Source of the DNA: Aeromonas cavernicola | GTDB taxonomy: Bacteria; Pseudomonadota; Gammaproteobacteria; Enterobacterales; Aeromonadaceae | Assembly: GCF_002795305.1 (NCBI RefSeq) | Contig: NZ_PGGC01000003.1 | Coordinates: forward strand, 1 to 35,087 | DNA length: 35,087 nt | Direction: 5' to 3' | In this document: piece after piece, positions 1-11,786 of the stretch | How positions within the stretch are numbered: position 1 is the first letter of the stretch | How the letters are laid out: every line of letters starts with the position of its first letter | Translations under genes and position numbers: made by a program | The notes under the pieces: model-generated | What the model saw: only the letters and a program-made list of their open reading frames with translations | What the model was told of the DNA's origin: nothing | Database searches by the model: none

Positions 1-2143
<2,143 letters not shown>

Positions 2144-2201
2144 CAGCACGTCTTGCAAATATAACGTTTTTTGTTTTTGTCACGTTCTCATACTGGGTGT
2201 G

Positions 2202-2426
2202 CTAGCTGGCGGTAAGATACAGCAACCAGTCGGCAACCACCTGTTTTTCCTTTTCCAGCGCTTTGAAACAAGCCATGAGAGAGGTATTCATGCCACCGAA
2301 TTTGGCACACCACTTGTAAATGGTCGCAGAGCTAATGCTACGCTCACGGTAAAGTAGCTAAAGCGACTCGGCCAGTTTGAGGATGGCAATGATGATGTAG
2401 GTACCGTTAAAGCGTAACGTTTCCAT
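2202..2426 (-). pseudogene. IS3-type transposase orfA remnant
   Basis: Reading the minus strand from ATG 2426 gives a short helix-turn-helix protein beginning METLRFNGTYIIIAILKLAE. Further on it has SISSATIYKWCAKFGGM and a Lys/Glu-rich tail. This pattern (basic start, IxxILK, ATxYxWxxKFGGM, then a leucine/lysine coiled coil) is that of OrfA in IS3-family elements. An in-frame TAG at 2358-2360 interrupts it and another stop ends it at 2202-2204. No orfB is visible before mutS, so the element is dead and truncated. It occupies the space between dam and mutS and probably marks a past rearrangement. Exact IS identity was not determined. Confidence 0.72.
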
Positions 2427-2530
2427 ATAGACCTTCGTACAATTAAACTATGGGAAAATTCTACTCACGAATCGGGAAACTACCCATAACATTGACGAAA
2501 CCGCTAATTAATCGGTACGGCTATCCACTA
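2427..2530. other. Spacer between IS remnant and dam stop
   Basis: About 100 bases of AT-rich sequence between the orfA remnant and the end of dam. It may contain the left end of the old element, since IS3-family orfA genes normally start 40-70 bases inside the terminal repeat. I could not define a terminal repeat or target duplication, and I see no hairpin with a T-run that would terminate dam. Confidence 0.4.
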
Positions 2531-3358
2531 CTAAACTGCAGCTTTCGCTGGATATAACGCTAATAACTCGGCCACCTTATTACGGGTCCCACCATTACTG
2601 CTGATAGTACGTTTTACAAACAACTTATCCAGATTAGCTTCACGGTATAACTCACGAGTTAGCTCAATATCATGATTGCTTATTAATACCGGCACATTCT
2701 TGTGATTTGCGGCATGCCGAGCAAGCCGAGCAAGAATGGCTTGATCATCTAAGGTAAAACCACCCGCTGCATAAGAGGTAAAACTGGCAGTATTTGAAAG
2801 CGGAGCATAAGGCGGATCGCAATATATAACCCAATCGTCCTCAGCACGAGCAATGGCATCTGCATAACTCTCACAGATAAAGGTCGCTTTTTGCGCTTTT
2901 TCCGCAAATATCCACAGCTCTTTTTCTGGAAAATAGGGTTTTTTATAAGAACCAAAAGGGACATTAAAACCGCCTTTTTTATTGTAGCGGCACAAACCGT
3001 TGAACCCATGACGATTCAGATAGAGAAACAAGAGCGCTCGTTCAAAACTTGAGTCGGCGTGATTAAACTGTGTTCTTAATCGATAATAGGTCGCTTTGCT
3101 ATTACATTCGGCAACAAATAATTTATGCGCTTCGCTGATGAAATGATCAGGAGCTAACTTAAGATGGTTATAGAGACCAATTAAGTCAGGGTTTATGTCA
3201 TTAAGTACATAAGCCTCATAGTCAGTATTGAGAAACACTGAGCCTGCGCCAACAAAAGGCTCCAATAAGACCCTCCCTGCTGGTAAGCGTTCGGAGATCT
3301 CCTCAACTAGGGAATATTTCCCCCCAGCCCATTTTAAAAAGGCACGCGTTTTCTTCAT
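2531..3358 (-). CDS. dam: DNA adenine methylase (GATC-specific)
   Basis: Dam methylates the adenine N6 in GATC using S-adenosylmethionine. It marks the parental strand for mismatch repair and affects replication initiation and gene expression. The 275-residue product matches the E. coli enzyme in length (278). Seen: the N-terminal KWAGGK motif (residues 9-14), the SAM-binding EPFVGAGSVF loop (33-42) and the catalytic DPPY tetrad (181-184), followed by the usual Ser/Thr/Ala-rich segment. The start at 3358 gives the conserved MKKTRAFLKWAGGK N-terminus. It follows damX by 66 bases in the same direction, so it probably belongs to the aroK-aroB-damX-dam transcript. In E. coli rpe-gph-trpS follow; here a dead transposase and mutS do. 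Confidence 0.97.
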   Translation of the reverse strand: MKKTRAFLKWAGGKYSLVEEISERLPAGRVLLEPFVGAGSVFLNTDYEAYVLNDINPDLIGLYNHLKLAPDHFISEAHKLFVAECNSKATYYRLRTQFNHADSSFERALLFLYLNRHGFNGLCRYNKKGGFNVPFGSYKKPYFPEKELWIFAEKAQKATFICESYADAIARAEDDWVIYCDPPYAPLSNTASFTSYAAGGFTLDDQAILARLARHAANHKNVPVLISNHDIELTRELYREANLDKLFVKRTISSNGGTRNKVAELLALYPAKAAV

Positions 3359-3424
3359 GGCAATCCGGTATATGAGAGGCTCAGCTAAAGGGGGGCGATT
3401 GTACCTGCTTATACGGCTCGATGA

Positions 3425-5011
3425 CTACGGCTGTGCCTTTAACTCTTTTTGCACCTGCGCAAAGGACTTGGGCCAAGGTTGGCCTTTTAACAAGCCAGGT
3501 GATAACTGCCGAATGGCACTCTTCACTTGTGCTGCACTGGAATAATCACCTTGCAAAACCACATACCAAGGGCTACCACGGAACTGTGTCTGGTAAACCC
3601 ATACTTTATCGACTAGCCCATGCTTAGAAACAAACTGGTTGACCGCTTGGGTATTACTTGCCCCCATCAGCTGAATACTGTAATGGCTACGTGGCTTTTG
3701 AGCTAAGAAGGATGGCGCAGTTAAAGGGACCTTAAGCACAGGCCCAGAAAATTGTTCGCGACCTTCTTTTTTAACATTCACTGACTTGGGTTGTGTGCTT
3801 TTGGGTATTTCTTGAGCATTTTTGGCCGCATCTTCGCGCACAGTACTGGCCGCATCAACCGCTCCCTTACCAGCTAAGGTATTAACGACATGGGTCGGCA
3901 AAGCAGCACTTACTTTGGGCTCAGACATCAGTTTTTGTACTACTTCATCAGCAATAACCACTCGTCTACCTTCGTAGTGAGTAGATTCGGTAGTGATGGT
4001 ATTTCCCTCAACTAATTTGGGCAGTGCAGTAGCATCAATTTGCCAATCTTTGACCACTCGGTTGGGATTAGCGATAGCTGTATTATCACTCATCCTTTCA
4101 ATGTTTTTATTTGAGCCAACATCATTCACACTATCTGTTGTTGCTGGAATATTCCCAACCGAAGGGGGAAGAAAATTGGCATCATTGGTAGATGTTTGAT
4201 CTACATCCGTGCTCTGCTCGTCGTTTAATCTTGGTAACACATACCCCAAAGCTAGCAACCCACCGACAATGATCAGTAACATGCTGATGATTGTCGCCAC
4301 GGGCAATTTACTCTGACGCTTCTTAGGTCTCTTATCTGTCATGATCTCCTCCAGTAACTGCATGAGAGTGGATGGGTGTCCACCTGCCGTTATCAGTATT
4401 TCTTCCACTTTCAATTTAGGTAAAAGAGCGGTGGGGATCTTTAATTGCTTAGCTTTCTCATATAAAAAAATGCGCTGCTCTGGCGGACTCAATGGCAAAA
4501 TTTCTAATTCGAGAGGAGGAGTCGTACGCCCTCGTAATAACGGTATTTGTTTTTGACACCAAGTATCATTACCGGATACGATAATTGCTAGGCGATGTGG
4601 TGTAGTTAATTTATCATTATGGCAGGCAACACCCCATAACTCATCCAGCAGCTCGATTGGTAGCTGATCTGCTTGCTCAATCACTAGCAATAATTGAGTG
4701 GGCTTAGTCCCTTCTAGCATACGAAATAAGCTGTCGGATAACGCATCCTGTATATTAAAAAGTGGATTTGTCACTATTTGCGATAATAGTAGATGTCTGA
4801 TATCTGTCATTTTCATGCCAGATGAACCAATCAAACTAATAGCCCGCACTTTTTCAGGTAGTTTAATTAGAAGAGCTTCGCTGATGGTCGTATGACCACA
4901 ACCTGTTTTGCCAGAAAGAAAAATAAAAGGATTGTTAAATTCGATGAGATGCAACAGCCGGTCAACCAGCTGTCGCTGTGAAGGAAATTTAAGCAGCTTA
5001 TTATTTGTCAC
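3425..5011 (-). CDS. damX: DamX, AAA-like/SPOR cell-division protein
   Basis: DamX is an inner-membrane protein that reaches the division septum through a C-terminal SPOR domain binding denuded glycan strands. In this 528-residue version an AAA-type ATPase-like domain fills the cytoplasmic N-terminus (about residues 10-225), unlike the short acidic cytoplasmic region of E. coli DamX. Seen: a P-loop-like segment GKTGCGHTT (34-42) in which the essential lysine is His40, a Walker B-like LLLVIEQAD (107-115), a transmembrane segment at about 237-259, a long polar periplasmic linker, and a SPOR domain from about residue 442 (SHYSIQLMG, then WYVVLQGDY). Its start overlaps the aroB stop by four bases, implying translational coupling. 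Nucleotide hydrolysis is doubtful given the histidine. Confidence 0.92.
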   Translation of the reverse strand: MTNNKLLKFPSQRQLVDRLLHLIEFNNPFIFLSGKTGCGHTTISEALLIKLPEKVRAISLIGSSGMKMTDIRHLLLSQIVTNPLFNIQDALSDSLFRMLEGTKPTQLLLVIEQADQLPIELLDELWGVACHNDKLTTPHRLAIIVSGNDTWCQKQIPLLRGRTTPPLELEILPLSPPEQRIFLYEKAKQLKIPTALLPKLKVEEILITAGGHPSTLMQLLEEIMTDKRPKKRQSKLPVATIISMLLIIVGGLLALGYVLPRLNDEQSTDVDQTSTNDANFLPPSVGNIPATTDSVNDVGSNKNIERMSDNTAIANPNRVVKDWQIDATALPKLVEGNTITTESTHYEGRRVVIADEVVQKLMSEPKVSAALPTHVVNTLAGKGAVDAASTVREDAAKNAQEIPKSTQPKSVNVKKEGREQFSGPVLKVPLTAPSFLAQKPRSHYSIQLMGASNTQAVNQFVSKHGLVDKVWVYQTQFRGSPWYVVLQGDYSSAAQVKSAIRQLSPGLLKGQPWPKSFAQVQKELKAQP

Positions 5012-6087
5012 GACCTACCTGACTCAATTACTGCCAATAACTGCGTATCAGAGACATGAGTCACAACGTGTGCATGACCAATGCCAACAGGTAATACAAG
5101 CCTAAGCTTACCATCCAATACCTTCTTATCACGACGCATATGTCTTATGAAGGCAGAAAACCCCATTTCTGTAGGCGCTTTGATAGGTAAATTTGCAGCT
5201 AACAATAGCTGACGAATACGTAGAATCTGTTGGTCTGTCATGGTGCCGCACATGACAGCAGTGGATGCAGCAAGCATAATGCCTACCGCCACAGCCTCAC
5301 CATGAAGCCAGCTACCATAACCTTGTTCAGCCTCAATTGCGTGGCCAAATGTATGGCCAAGGTTGAGCAAAGCGCGAACACCACGCTCCGTTTCATCTTG
5401 TGAAACAATGTCAGCCTTGATCTCACAACAGCGTTTTATTGCATAGGATAGTGCGTCAGGATCGAGCTGCTGCAGACGTAATATGTTTTGCTCTAACCAA
5501 GCAAAAAACTCTGCATCCCAAATAATGCCGTATTTAATCACTTCAGCCATACCTGCTGCAAATTCTCGTTCAGGTAAAGTGCTTAAGCATTCGGTATCGA
5601 TGATCACTTGTCTAGGTTGATAAAAAGCACCAATCATGTTTTTACCTAGCGCATGATTTACTGCTGTTTTACCGCCGACAGAAGAGTCAACCTGAGAGAG
5701 TAATGTCGTCGGGACCTGAATAAAAGGGACTCCACGTTGATAACTGGCCGCAGCAAAGCCAACCACATCGCCTATCACACCACCACCAAGGGCTATCAGC
5801 GTGGTATCACGACCGTGGTTTGTCTCAAGCAAAGCAGACATAATTAGTTCAAACGTTGCCAGCGTTTTGTGCGCTTCACCATCAGGCAAGATGCAATGCT
5901 CAACCTGAAAACCAGATAGCAAAGCGGTAAACATCTCAAGATAAAGTGGAGCGACAATCGTGTTTGTCACGATCATCACTCTCTTTCCCTTAATTGTATT
6001 TAATAAAACCTCTGGCTTTTTTAACAACCCAGCGGCTATTTCAATGGTATAGCTGCGTTCACCCAGTTCGACTTTTAACCGTTCCAC
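5008..6087 (-). CDS. aroB: 3-dehydroquinate synthase
   Basis: AroB converts DAHP to 3-dehydroquinate, the second step of the shikimate pathway to aromatic amino acids. It needs NAD and a divalent metal and is cytosolic. The 359-residue product is of typical length. Seen: the nucleotide-binding GGGVIGD (101-107), the [16 protein letters not shown] substrate loop (125-140), and the metal-ligand neighbourhoods EVIKYG, GHTFGHA and HGEAVAVG. It lies 16 bases after aroK and overlaps damX by four bases, so aroK-aroB-damX(-dam) reads as one operon, the arrangement known in enterobacteria, Vibrio and Pseudomonas. Base composition is low for the window (27 GC in 60 bases at 5821-5880). Confidence 0.97.
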   Translation of the reverse strand: MERLKVELGERSYTIEIAAGLLKKPEVLLNTIKGKRVMIVTNTIVAPLYLEMFTALLSGFQVEHCILPDGEAHKTLATFELIMSALLETNHGRDTTLIALGGGVIGDVVGFAAASYQRGVPFIQVPTTLLSQVDSSVGGKTAVNHALGKNMIGAFYQPRQVIIDTECLSTLPEREFAAGMAEVIKYGIIWDAEFFAWLEQNILRLQQLDPDALSYAIKRCCEIKADIVSQDETERGVRALLNLGHTFGHAIEAEQGYGSWLHGEAVAVGIMLAASTAVMCGTMTDQQILRIRQLLLAANLPIKAPTEMGFSAFIRHMRRDKKVLDGKLRLVLPVGIGHAHVVTHVSDTQLLAVIESGRS

Positions 6088-6103
6088 GGATGTCCCCCAG
6101 TCA

Positions 6104-6622
6104 TTACATACCGATCAATTTTACAATTTGATTGGCAACTATTTTGGCGCTTTGTTCATCCGTATGCACAACAAAATCAGCTACTTCTTCATACAGCGCA
6201 TTACGCTCTTGAGCTAAGCGTTCCAGAACTTCGCGCGCTGGTTCCTCGGTCTGTAGCAGCGGACGACGCTTATCCCTTTGAGTTCGAGCCAATTGTTTTT
6301 CAATAGTGGTTTCGAGGTATACCACAATTCCTCGAGCAGATAACTTATTACGGGTCTCACGGCTCTTAATGGCGCCACCACCGGTTGCCAGCACGATCCC
6401 TTGTTGCTCGGAAAGCTCCCCGATGACTTTCTCCTCTCGGACTCGGAATCCCTCTTCACCTTCAACATCGAATACCCAGCTGATATCGGCACCACTACGG
6501 CGCTCAATTTCGTGATCTGAGTCAAAAAACTCCATATGCAGTTGTTCTGCCAGATGTCTACCTATGGTGCTCTTGCCCGCACCCATGGGACCTATCAGGA
6601 AAATATTGCGTTTCTCAGCCAT
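6104..6622 (-). CDS. aroK: Shikimate kinase I
   Basis: AroK phosphorylates shikimate at the 3-hydroxyl using ATP, the fifth step of the shikimate pathway. The 172-residue protein (E. coli 173) shows the P-loop GPMGAGKST (11-19), the shikimate-binding [11 protein letters not shown] segment (Asp34, Asp36), the LATGGGAI substrate loop around residue 79, and the lid region RDKRRPLL. It is the first enzyme gene of the aroKB-damX-dam run and is separated from the upstream pilQ by 191 bases that hold only weak hairpins. Transcription may therefore start afresh here or continue from the pil operon. Confidence 0.97.
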   Translation of the reverse strand: MAEKRNIFLIGPMGAGKSTIGRHLAEQLHMEFFDSDHEIERRSGADISWVFDVEGEEGFRVREEKVIGELSEQQGIVLATGGGAIKSRETRNKLSARGIVVYLETTIEKQLARTQRDKRRPLLQTEEPAREVLERLAQERNALYEEVADFVVHTDEQSAKIVANQIVKLIGM

Positions 6623-6813
6623 GTCTTTTCATTAGTGATTACAAACTGTATGGCCCCGATAAATACTTGACGGGGTACCTATGAACCTTATCTTGCGATG
6701 GATCAGGGGAGCGATTATCTCAATAGAAATCAGGACTGGCAACCGCAGTACTCATCGCCCCTATCTCATTGGGGCGTAAGGTTATATGTGTTTTACCCTC
6801 TTATGTAAAGCAT

Positions 6814-9003
6814 TCAAAAAGAGTTACTCACGATCTTAGGCGTCACAAAAATCAATAATTCACGCTTTTTGTTCTCACTTGTTGTCTTACGAAATAGGAC
6901 CCCTAACCCTGGAATGTCGCCCAGCAAAGGGACCTTACTCACATCACTCTTGATGGTCTGCTGATAGATCCCTCCAAGAACCAAAGTCTCGCCATTATTG
7001 ACTAACACTTGAGTCGTTATAGACTGCGCGTTAATCGAAACAGCATCACCAGTACCGGTCGGAACCGTTTCTCCTTTGGTATCCTGAGTTACAGTCAGAT
7101 CCAAAATGACTCGATTATCGGGTGTAATTTGAGGTGTGACTTTTAAGCTCAAGACAGCCTTTTTAAAGGTCACCGAAGTCGCACCACTGGAAGAAGACTC
7201 GACGTAAGGGATCTCGGTACCTTGCTCTATCAATGCTGGTTTTTGATTGGCCGTAGTAACACGAGGACTAGCGATTATTTCTGCTTTGCTCTCTTTTTCA
7301 AGTGCAGATAGCTCAAGGTCAAGTAACGTGCCATCGGCTAGTCGAGCAACCTGAAATGCCAAGGTACCGGCGGCATTAGTGACTGGCAAATTGACATTTA
7401 ATCGGTCTTCTACACCTGGACGAGTAATCGCCGAACCTCCATTGTTATTACCTGAGCCATCATTACCTTCAATCGAACCTGATGTACTATTTCCATGACC
7501 ATCGTTTTTGGTCACTCCCCAACGCACTCCTAATGCCTCATCAAAGCCATCATCAATGGTCACCATTCTTGCTTCTATAACGACTTGTTTGACGGGAATA
7601 TCAAGGATATCCAACATCCGTTTGATGCTAATAATCACATCTGCTGTATCCTTCACCACAAGCACATTGGTTCGCTCATCAACACTAACCGCACCACGAG
7701 GAGAGAGTAGCTTAGTACTTTCAGACGATAGCAATGCTGCAACCTCAGCAGCTTTAGCATAGTTTATTTGTAAATATTCAATACTCAGCGGTGCCAACTC
7801 AGCAACCTGATTACGATTTTCTAGTTGCTGTTTCTCTCGTATAGCAATCTCCTCCGCTGGTGCAATTAGTAAAATATTATTGTCTAATCTTTTATCAAGC
7901 CCTCGGACTTTTAAAATAATATCGAGTGCCTGTTCCCAAGGCACACCATCAAGACGTAAAGTAATATTACCGACGACTGAATCTGTGGTAACCAAGTTCA
8001 GACTATTAAAATCAGCGATTAGTTGTAACACCGTTCGCACAGGAATATCCTGAAAGTTCAACGAAATTGGCTTGCCTTTGTATTTTTGTACATCACTAAT
8101 GCTTACTTGTTTTTTTATTTCAAGAATAAACAACTTATCTGTTTGATCATAACGGTAATCAAAACGACCACTCACCCTGAGCTCGAACATGGTATCTATT
8201 CCTTGACGAGACACCTCAATTTGTGAGACAGGTGTTGCGAAATCTTGCACATTAACGAGATTAAGTAATTCTTCAGGTATTTTTGTCCCGTGGAACTTTA
8301 CTAATACTAATTGGCCTCGACTACTTACATCAACAACTGCAGATTTATTATCTAGAGTTATGATGAATTCTCCTTGCCCCTCTTTACCACGTCGAAAGTC
8401 TATCCCCATCACTGAATTAAAATATCGTGTTGACTCCTCAGGCTTATTCATGTTGATAGATGAGCTGGCATCTTTCATCTTCAACGCAGATTTAGTTTGA
8501 TTAATTACATTTTGTTTTGGTTCTGTCGAGTCAGTTAAAAATTTAGATTGTGTTGGTTTTTTTTCACCAGCTGTTGTATTTAATAAATAACCGTCTTGCA
8601 CTTCCTTCCTTAAAGAAGTGCCCCCAAAATATAATAGCAATTTATTCTTTAGCACCTTAACTTGATAAGGTAACAACTCTTCCAATCCAATTATGATATT
8701 TACACCTAATCGGTCACTTTCAATTTTAATTATATCAATACCATGTCGATTTATCTGCATTGGGTTGTTTTTTAGTGTTCCTACAGCATCAGGTATATAA
8801 ATTGATAATCGATTCGGATTATAAATTAAATTTTCAGTAACCCCTGTTATAGGTTCACTAAAACTAAACTCGATATGCTGCAACTCTGTTTCTGTCGGGT
8901 TAATTTTTACCTCCTGTAAGGTTGCTACAGCCCAGACAGGATGGCATAAAATGATGAAGAAATTTAGCGCTATTAATACAATTTTACCTAGGGTGATTTT
9001 CAT
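6814..9003 (-). CDS. pilQ: Type IV pilus secretin PilQ
   Basis: PilQ forms the outer-membrane multimeric channel through which type IV pili extend and retract. The 729-residue precursor starts with a signal peptide (hydrophobic core IVLIALNFFIIL, likely cut after HPVWA). It has AMIN-type peptidoglycan-binding segments at roughly residues 30-115 and 195-290, then an STN/N0 region (PISLNFQDIPVRTVLQLIA), a secretin N1 domain (EYLQINYAKAAEVAALL), and a C-terminal secretin domain ending in the family hallmark VPLLGDIPGLGVLFRKT. A Gly/Asn/Ser-rich stretch around residues 500-530 looks like a surface loop. It lies 14 bases after pilP, as last gene of pilMNOPQ. The coding sequence is AT-rich (19 GC in 60 bases at 8521-8580). 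Confidence 0.96.
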   Translation of the reverse strand: MKITLGKIVLIALNFFIILCHPVWAVATLQEVKINPTETELQHIEFSFSEPITGVTENLIYNPNRLSIYIPDAVGTLKNNPMQINRHGIDIIKIESDRLGVNIIIGLEELLPYQVKVLKNKLLLYFGGTSLRKEVQDGYLLNTTAGEKKPTQSKFLTDSTEPKQNVINQTKSALKMKDASSSINMNKPEESTRYFNSVMGIDFRRGKEGQGEFIITLDNKSAVVDVSSRGQLVLVKFHGTKIPEELLNLVNVQDFATPVSQIEVSRQGIDTMFELRVSGRFDYRYDQTDKLFILEIKKQVSISDVQKYKGKPISLNFQDIPVRTVLQLIADFNSLNLVTTDSVVGNITLRLDGVPWEQALDIILKVRGLDKRLDNNILLIAPAEEIAIREKQQLENRNQVAELAPLSIEYLQINYAKAAEVAALLSSESTKLLSPRGAVSVDERTNVLVVKDTADVIISIKRMLDILDIPVKQVVIEARMVTIDDGFDEALGVRWGVTKNDGHGNSTSGSIEGNDGSGNNNGGSAITRPGVEDRLNVNLPVTNAAGTLAFQVARLADGTLLDLELSALEKESKAEIIASPRVTTANQKPALIEQGTEIPYVESSSSGATSVTFKKAVLSLKVTPQITPDNRVILDLTVTQDTKGETVPTGTGDAVSINAQSITTQVLVNNGETLVLGGIYQQTIKSDVSKVPLLGDIPGLGVLFRKTTSENKKRELLIFVTPKIVSNSF

Positions 9004-9017
9004 TTTTTCATCCCTGC

Positions 9018-9551
9018 TTATCTTTTTTCTTTTGATTCAGTCATACCTAACTGAGTTTCTCTTGTAACCCAGCAACCTTTTCCATCTGGTATAACTTCCA
9101 GTAAATTAATTGAGGCACTGCTAATTTTTATCACGCGACCTCGGTCAAGCCCCATATGTTGATTTAAACCAACACGAACAGATTGACCATCAGGTGTTCT
9201 AATTAAAGCCCATAACTGGCCTTGCTTGCCAAGTGTTCCCTGCATACTCAAACTAGCTAACGAATAATTTTCCAACATTTCTTTCTCTCTAGTCTCAACT
9301 AATTGAGTGCAACTTATGGTCTTGTTGACTTTTTTTTCTGAATCAGGAGCTATCTCCGGCTGAGGAGATATAAAAGGGCTACGTAAATCTCTTTGTAAAT
9401 AACGCATCGGCGAAAACGGTTTTAGCTCAGGTAAAGGTTCTACAGGTACTGGGGCTCTAGTTTTTACTTGTTCTATATATAAATCCATATCATTTTTACC
9501 GCCACAAGCAGTGACTAAAAAAGAGATTAATAAAACGTAAATATATCTCAT
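9018..9551 (-). CDS. pilP: Type IV pilus assembly lipoprotein PilP
   Basis: PilP is an inner-membrane lipoprotein that links the PilMNO platform to the PilQ secretin through its C-terminal beta domain. The 177-residue precursor has a lipoprotein signal peptide with lipobox VTAC (lipidated Cys16, followed by Gly), then a long proline-rich disordered stretch (PVEPLPELKPFSP). The C-terminal homology region includes GTLGKQGQLWALI, VRVGLNQHMGLDRGRV and LLEVIPDGKGCW. Its start overlaps the pilO stop by four bases, and pilQ follows closely. Length and order fit other gammaproteobacterial pilMNOPQ operons. Confidence 0.94.
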   Translation of the reverse strand: MRYIYVLLISFLVTACGGKNDMDLYIEQVKTRAPVPVEPLPELKPFSPMRYLQRDLRSPFISPQPEIAPDSEKKVNKTISCTQLVETREKEMLENYSLASLSMQGTLGKQGQLWALIRTPDGQSVRVGLNQHMGLDRGRVIKISSASINLLEVIPDGKGCWVTRETQLGMTESKEKR

Positions 9552-10147
9552 TTTTCCTGTTCCACGGACTTATCATTGTATTTATAAGTTTTCGCAACCA
9601 TCGACATAGAAATTAAGTCACTATCTTCTTTGCTTTGTACAAGTGAAAAAGAATCCAAAATAACTATTCTTGGTAGTGCAGCCATGTCTGCAGTGAACTT
9701 CCCTAGCTCGTGGTAATTTCCTACCACCTCTATGCGCATCGGTAATTCAGTTGAAAACTCATGCTTTATTTCGGGCTCCCAGTTAATACGCTTTAACTGG
9801 AGACCATTGTCAGTTGCAATAAAGCTAATGTCATCGATCAACCCTGCTACCTCATGCGTATTTGGAAGTTGTTTTAACTGAGTGTCAACCATCTCGCCCA
9901 ACTTAATATTCTGCTCTCTATAAGTTATTAGACTGTTAGCTAACATTGATTTGCTTTCAAATTCTAATTTAAACTCTGATTCTTTATTTTTTTCAGATGT
10001 AAAGACAGTAAGCGAGTTGGCGATCAAGTAATAATATCCGGCCCCAGCCAAAAAAAAACAAAAAAATAAAATAAATACCAACTTAACCAATAATGAACCA
10101 TTTGCTAGCTCATTAATATCTAGCTCTCTAATCTGTTGGAAATTCAT
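9548..10147 (-). CDS. pilO: Type IV pilus alignment protein PilO
   Basis: PilO is a bitopic inner-membrane protein that pairs with PilN in the pilus alignment complex and binds PilP. The 199-residue protein has a short cytoplasmic N-terminus, one transmembrane helix at about residues 22-44 (LVKLVFILFFCFFLAGAGYY), a coiled-coil stretch (residues 55-95), and a ferredoxin-like C-terminal domain (LPMRIEVVGNYHELGKF). It overlaps both neighbours by four bases, so expression is tightly coupled to pilN and pilP. Confidence 0.94.
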   Translation of the reverse strand: MNFQQIRELDINELANGSLLVKLVFILFFCFFLAGAGYYYLIANSLTVFTSEKNKESEFKLEFESKSMLANSLITYREQNIKLGEMVDTQLKQLPNTHEVAGLIDDISFIATDNGLQLKRINWEPEIKHEFSTELPMRIEVVGNYHELGKFTADMAALPRIVILDSFSLVQSKEDSDLISMSMVAKTYKYNDKSVEQEK

Positions 10148-10719
10148 TTATCCCCCTTTGCCATATCAGGAAATAACGACGTTTCTATAACCTTAAACAT
10201 CATAGAAAATTGGCTTAAAGAGAGGGGGGAGGTACTATCCAAAAAAATCGTACTAATTTTTGACTTACCTAACCAATCAGAATTATCAATACTGCGCATC
10301 ATGGTAGCAACACGTCCATATGCTTCTGTTTTTCCATTAATATCAATCTGTTCATTTTCTAATGAAAGGGTATTAAGATAGACACCATCTGGTATCAATT
10401 CAGGTAGCTGATTAAAAAGGCGAACAGAAATATTCCTCCGCAATTGGAGCCTCTCAATAAGGTGCATTCTCTCAAGCAATGCTTTACGTCGCTCTTTAAG
10501 TAAGCGTATTTCACCCAGTTGGTTATCTAGTATCGTAATTTCCTTCTGTAATCGTTGGTTTTGATGTCGTTGATAGCTTATTTCCCGTTCTACCAACCAA
10601 TCAGCGAAAAATACAAAAACAGTGGTCAAACATAAACACACGCTGAACAATAGGCTAAATTGCTTTTTTCTCCTACACGCTAATGTATCACGCCAAGGTA
10701 ATAGATTTATATTAGACAT
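10144..10719 (-). CDS. pilN: Type IV pilus assembly protein PilN
   Basis: PilN anchors cytoplasmic PilM to the inner membrane and forms heterodimers with PilO. The 191-residue protein starts MSNINLLPWR, the conserved N-terminal peptide that inserts into a groove of PilM. This is followed by a basic patch, a transmembrane helix (about residues 22-42, FSLLFSVCLCLTTVFVFFA), a long coiled coil, and a ferredoxin-like periplasmic domain (LPELIPDGVYLNTLSLENE). The first 13 bases overlap the end of pilM and the last four overlap pilO. Confidence 0.95.
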   Translation of the reverse strand: MSNINLLPWRDTLACRRKKQFSLLFSVCLCLTTVFVFFADWLVEREISYQRHQNQRLQKEITILDNQLGEIRLLKERRKALLERMHLIERLQLRRNISVRLFNQLPELIPDGVYLNTLSLENEQIDINGKTEAYGRVATMMRSIDNSDWLGKSKISTIFLDSTSPLSLSQFSMMFKVIETSLFPDMAKGDK

Positions 10720-11774
10720 GGGGAGAAACTCCTTAAGGCTAAACCAAATGCAGTCATGTATTTAGCGCCATCCTCTCTTCGCTGATCAGAATGAGACTTA
10801 GCAAATAACATAAAGGGGTCTGGCTGTACCACCTCATAATTAACTTCATCTTTAATTTTTGACACAAGTCCAGGTAGTAGGCTCCCTCCTCCCGTTAAAA
10901 CTAATTGGCCAAGTTCACGGTAACCTGAAGCACTACAAAACAGTTGGACATTGCGACGAGCCTGTTGAATAAGAGCACTTATATGAGGCACTAATACATT
11001 GACTTCATACCCTTCCGGTAAAGTACCTTTAACTTTTGCATGTTCAGCCTCTTCAGTACTAATACCATAAAATGAAGCAATAGCTTGACTATAGGTATCA
11101 CCACCAAAATTTTGAAGGCGTGAATAAATGACTTGCCCCAGCAATAATACGATGAAAGTTATCGTACTAGCGCCAATATCCATAACACCTACCGGAGTAT
11201 TAATCTCATATAACTTAGGAAAACACGTCATTACAGCACGTCCTAACGCATGAGCCCCAACATCCATCACTTTCACCATCATTCCAGCTTCATTCAAAGC
11301 AGTGACTCGCCCATTCACACTCTCTGTTCTAGCTGCACTAAGTAATATTTCTTGCTGCCGAAACTCGCTATCGCGACGAAAACTCAGCACTTCAAAATCA
11401 AGACTCACTTCATCCAATGGAAAAGGGATAATTTGCTCAGCTTCTAGCTGAATTTGGGCTTCAAGCTCTTTTTCACTGAGAGTGACATCAAGTTGAATCA
11501 CTTTAGTGATGACATTCGCACCAGTGACCGCAGTGGCCACAAACCTACCATTGCTAGGCAAGAGACGTTTGAGAGATTTGAGCGACTGACTGACGCGCTC
11601 TATATCCTGTAGCTGATAATCAACCAAGCCACCTTTAGGAGTAGCGATCTCGGCTACTGAGTCGATATAGAATTGATCAACACAGCCACTAAGCGTGACA
11701 GCCTTAATTGTTTGACTGCCAAAATCAACGCCCATCAAAGGTAGCAAAGCATCCTGCTTAAATAACCCAAACAT
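10707..11774 (-). CDS. pilM: Type IV pilus actin-like ATPase PilM
   Basis: PilM is a cytoplasmic actin-fold protein that binds the PilN N-terminal peptide and couples the pilus motor to the alignment complex. Seen: the phosphate-1 motif MGVDFGSQTIKAV near the N-terminus, the connecting segment GVMDIGASTITFIVL, and the adenosine motif LVLTGGGSLLPGL near the C-terminus. Two starts are possible. ATG at 11786 adds MDVY and has no ribosome site. ATG at 11774 gives MFGLFKQ with a weak GGA seven bases upstream and fits other PilM proteins better, so I use it (355 residues). It is the first gene of pilMNOPQ and divergent from mrcA. Confidence 0.94.
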   Translation of the reverse strand: MFGLFKQDALLPLMGVDFGSQTIKAVTLSGCVDQFYIDSVAEIATPKGGLVDYQLQDIERVSQSLKSLKRLLPSNGRFVATAVTGANVITKVIQLDVTLSEKELEAQIQLEAEQIIPFPLDEVSLDFEVLSFRRDSEFRQQEILLSAARTESVNGRVTALNEAGMMVKVMDVGAHALGRAVMTCFPKLYEINTPVGVMDIGASTITFIVLLLGQVIYSRLQNFGGDTYSQAIASFYGISTEEAEHAKVKGTLPEGYEVNVLVPHISALIQQARRNVQLFCSASGYRELGQLVLTGGGSLLPGLVSKIKDEVNYEVVQPDPFMLFAKSHSDQRREDGAKYMTAFGLALRSFSPCLI

Positions 11775-11786
11775 ATACACATCCAT

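Noticed and set aside
6756-6776. Hairpin CGCCCC/GGGGCG between pilQ and aroK as a terminator
   Set aside because: The stem is only six base pairs and no T-run follows on the minus strand, so termination is not supported.
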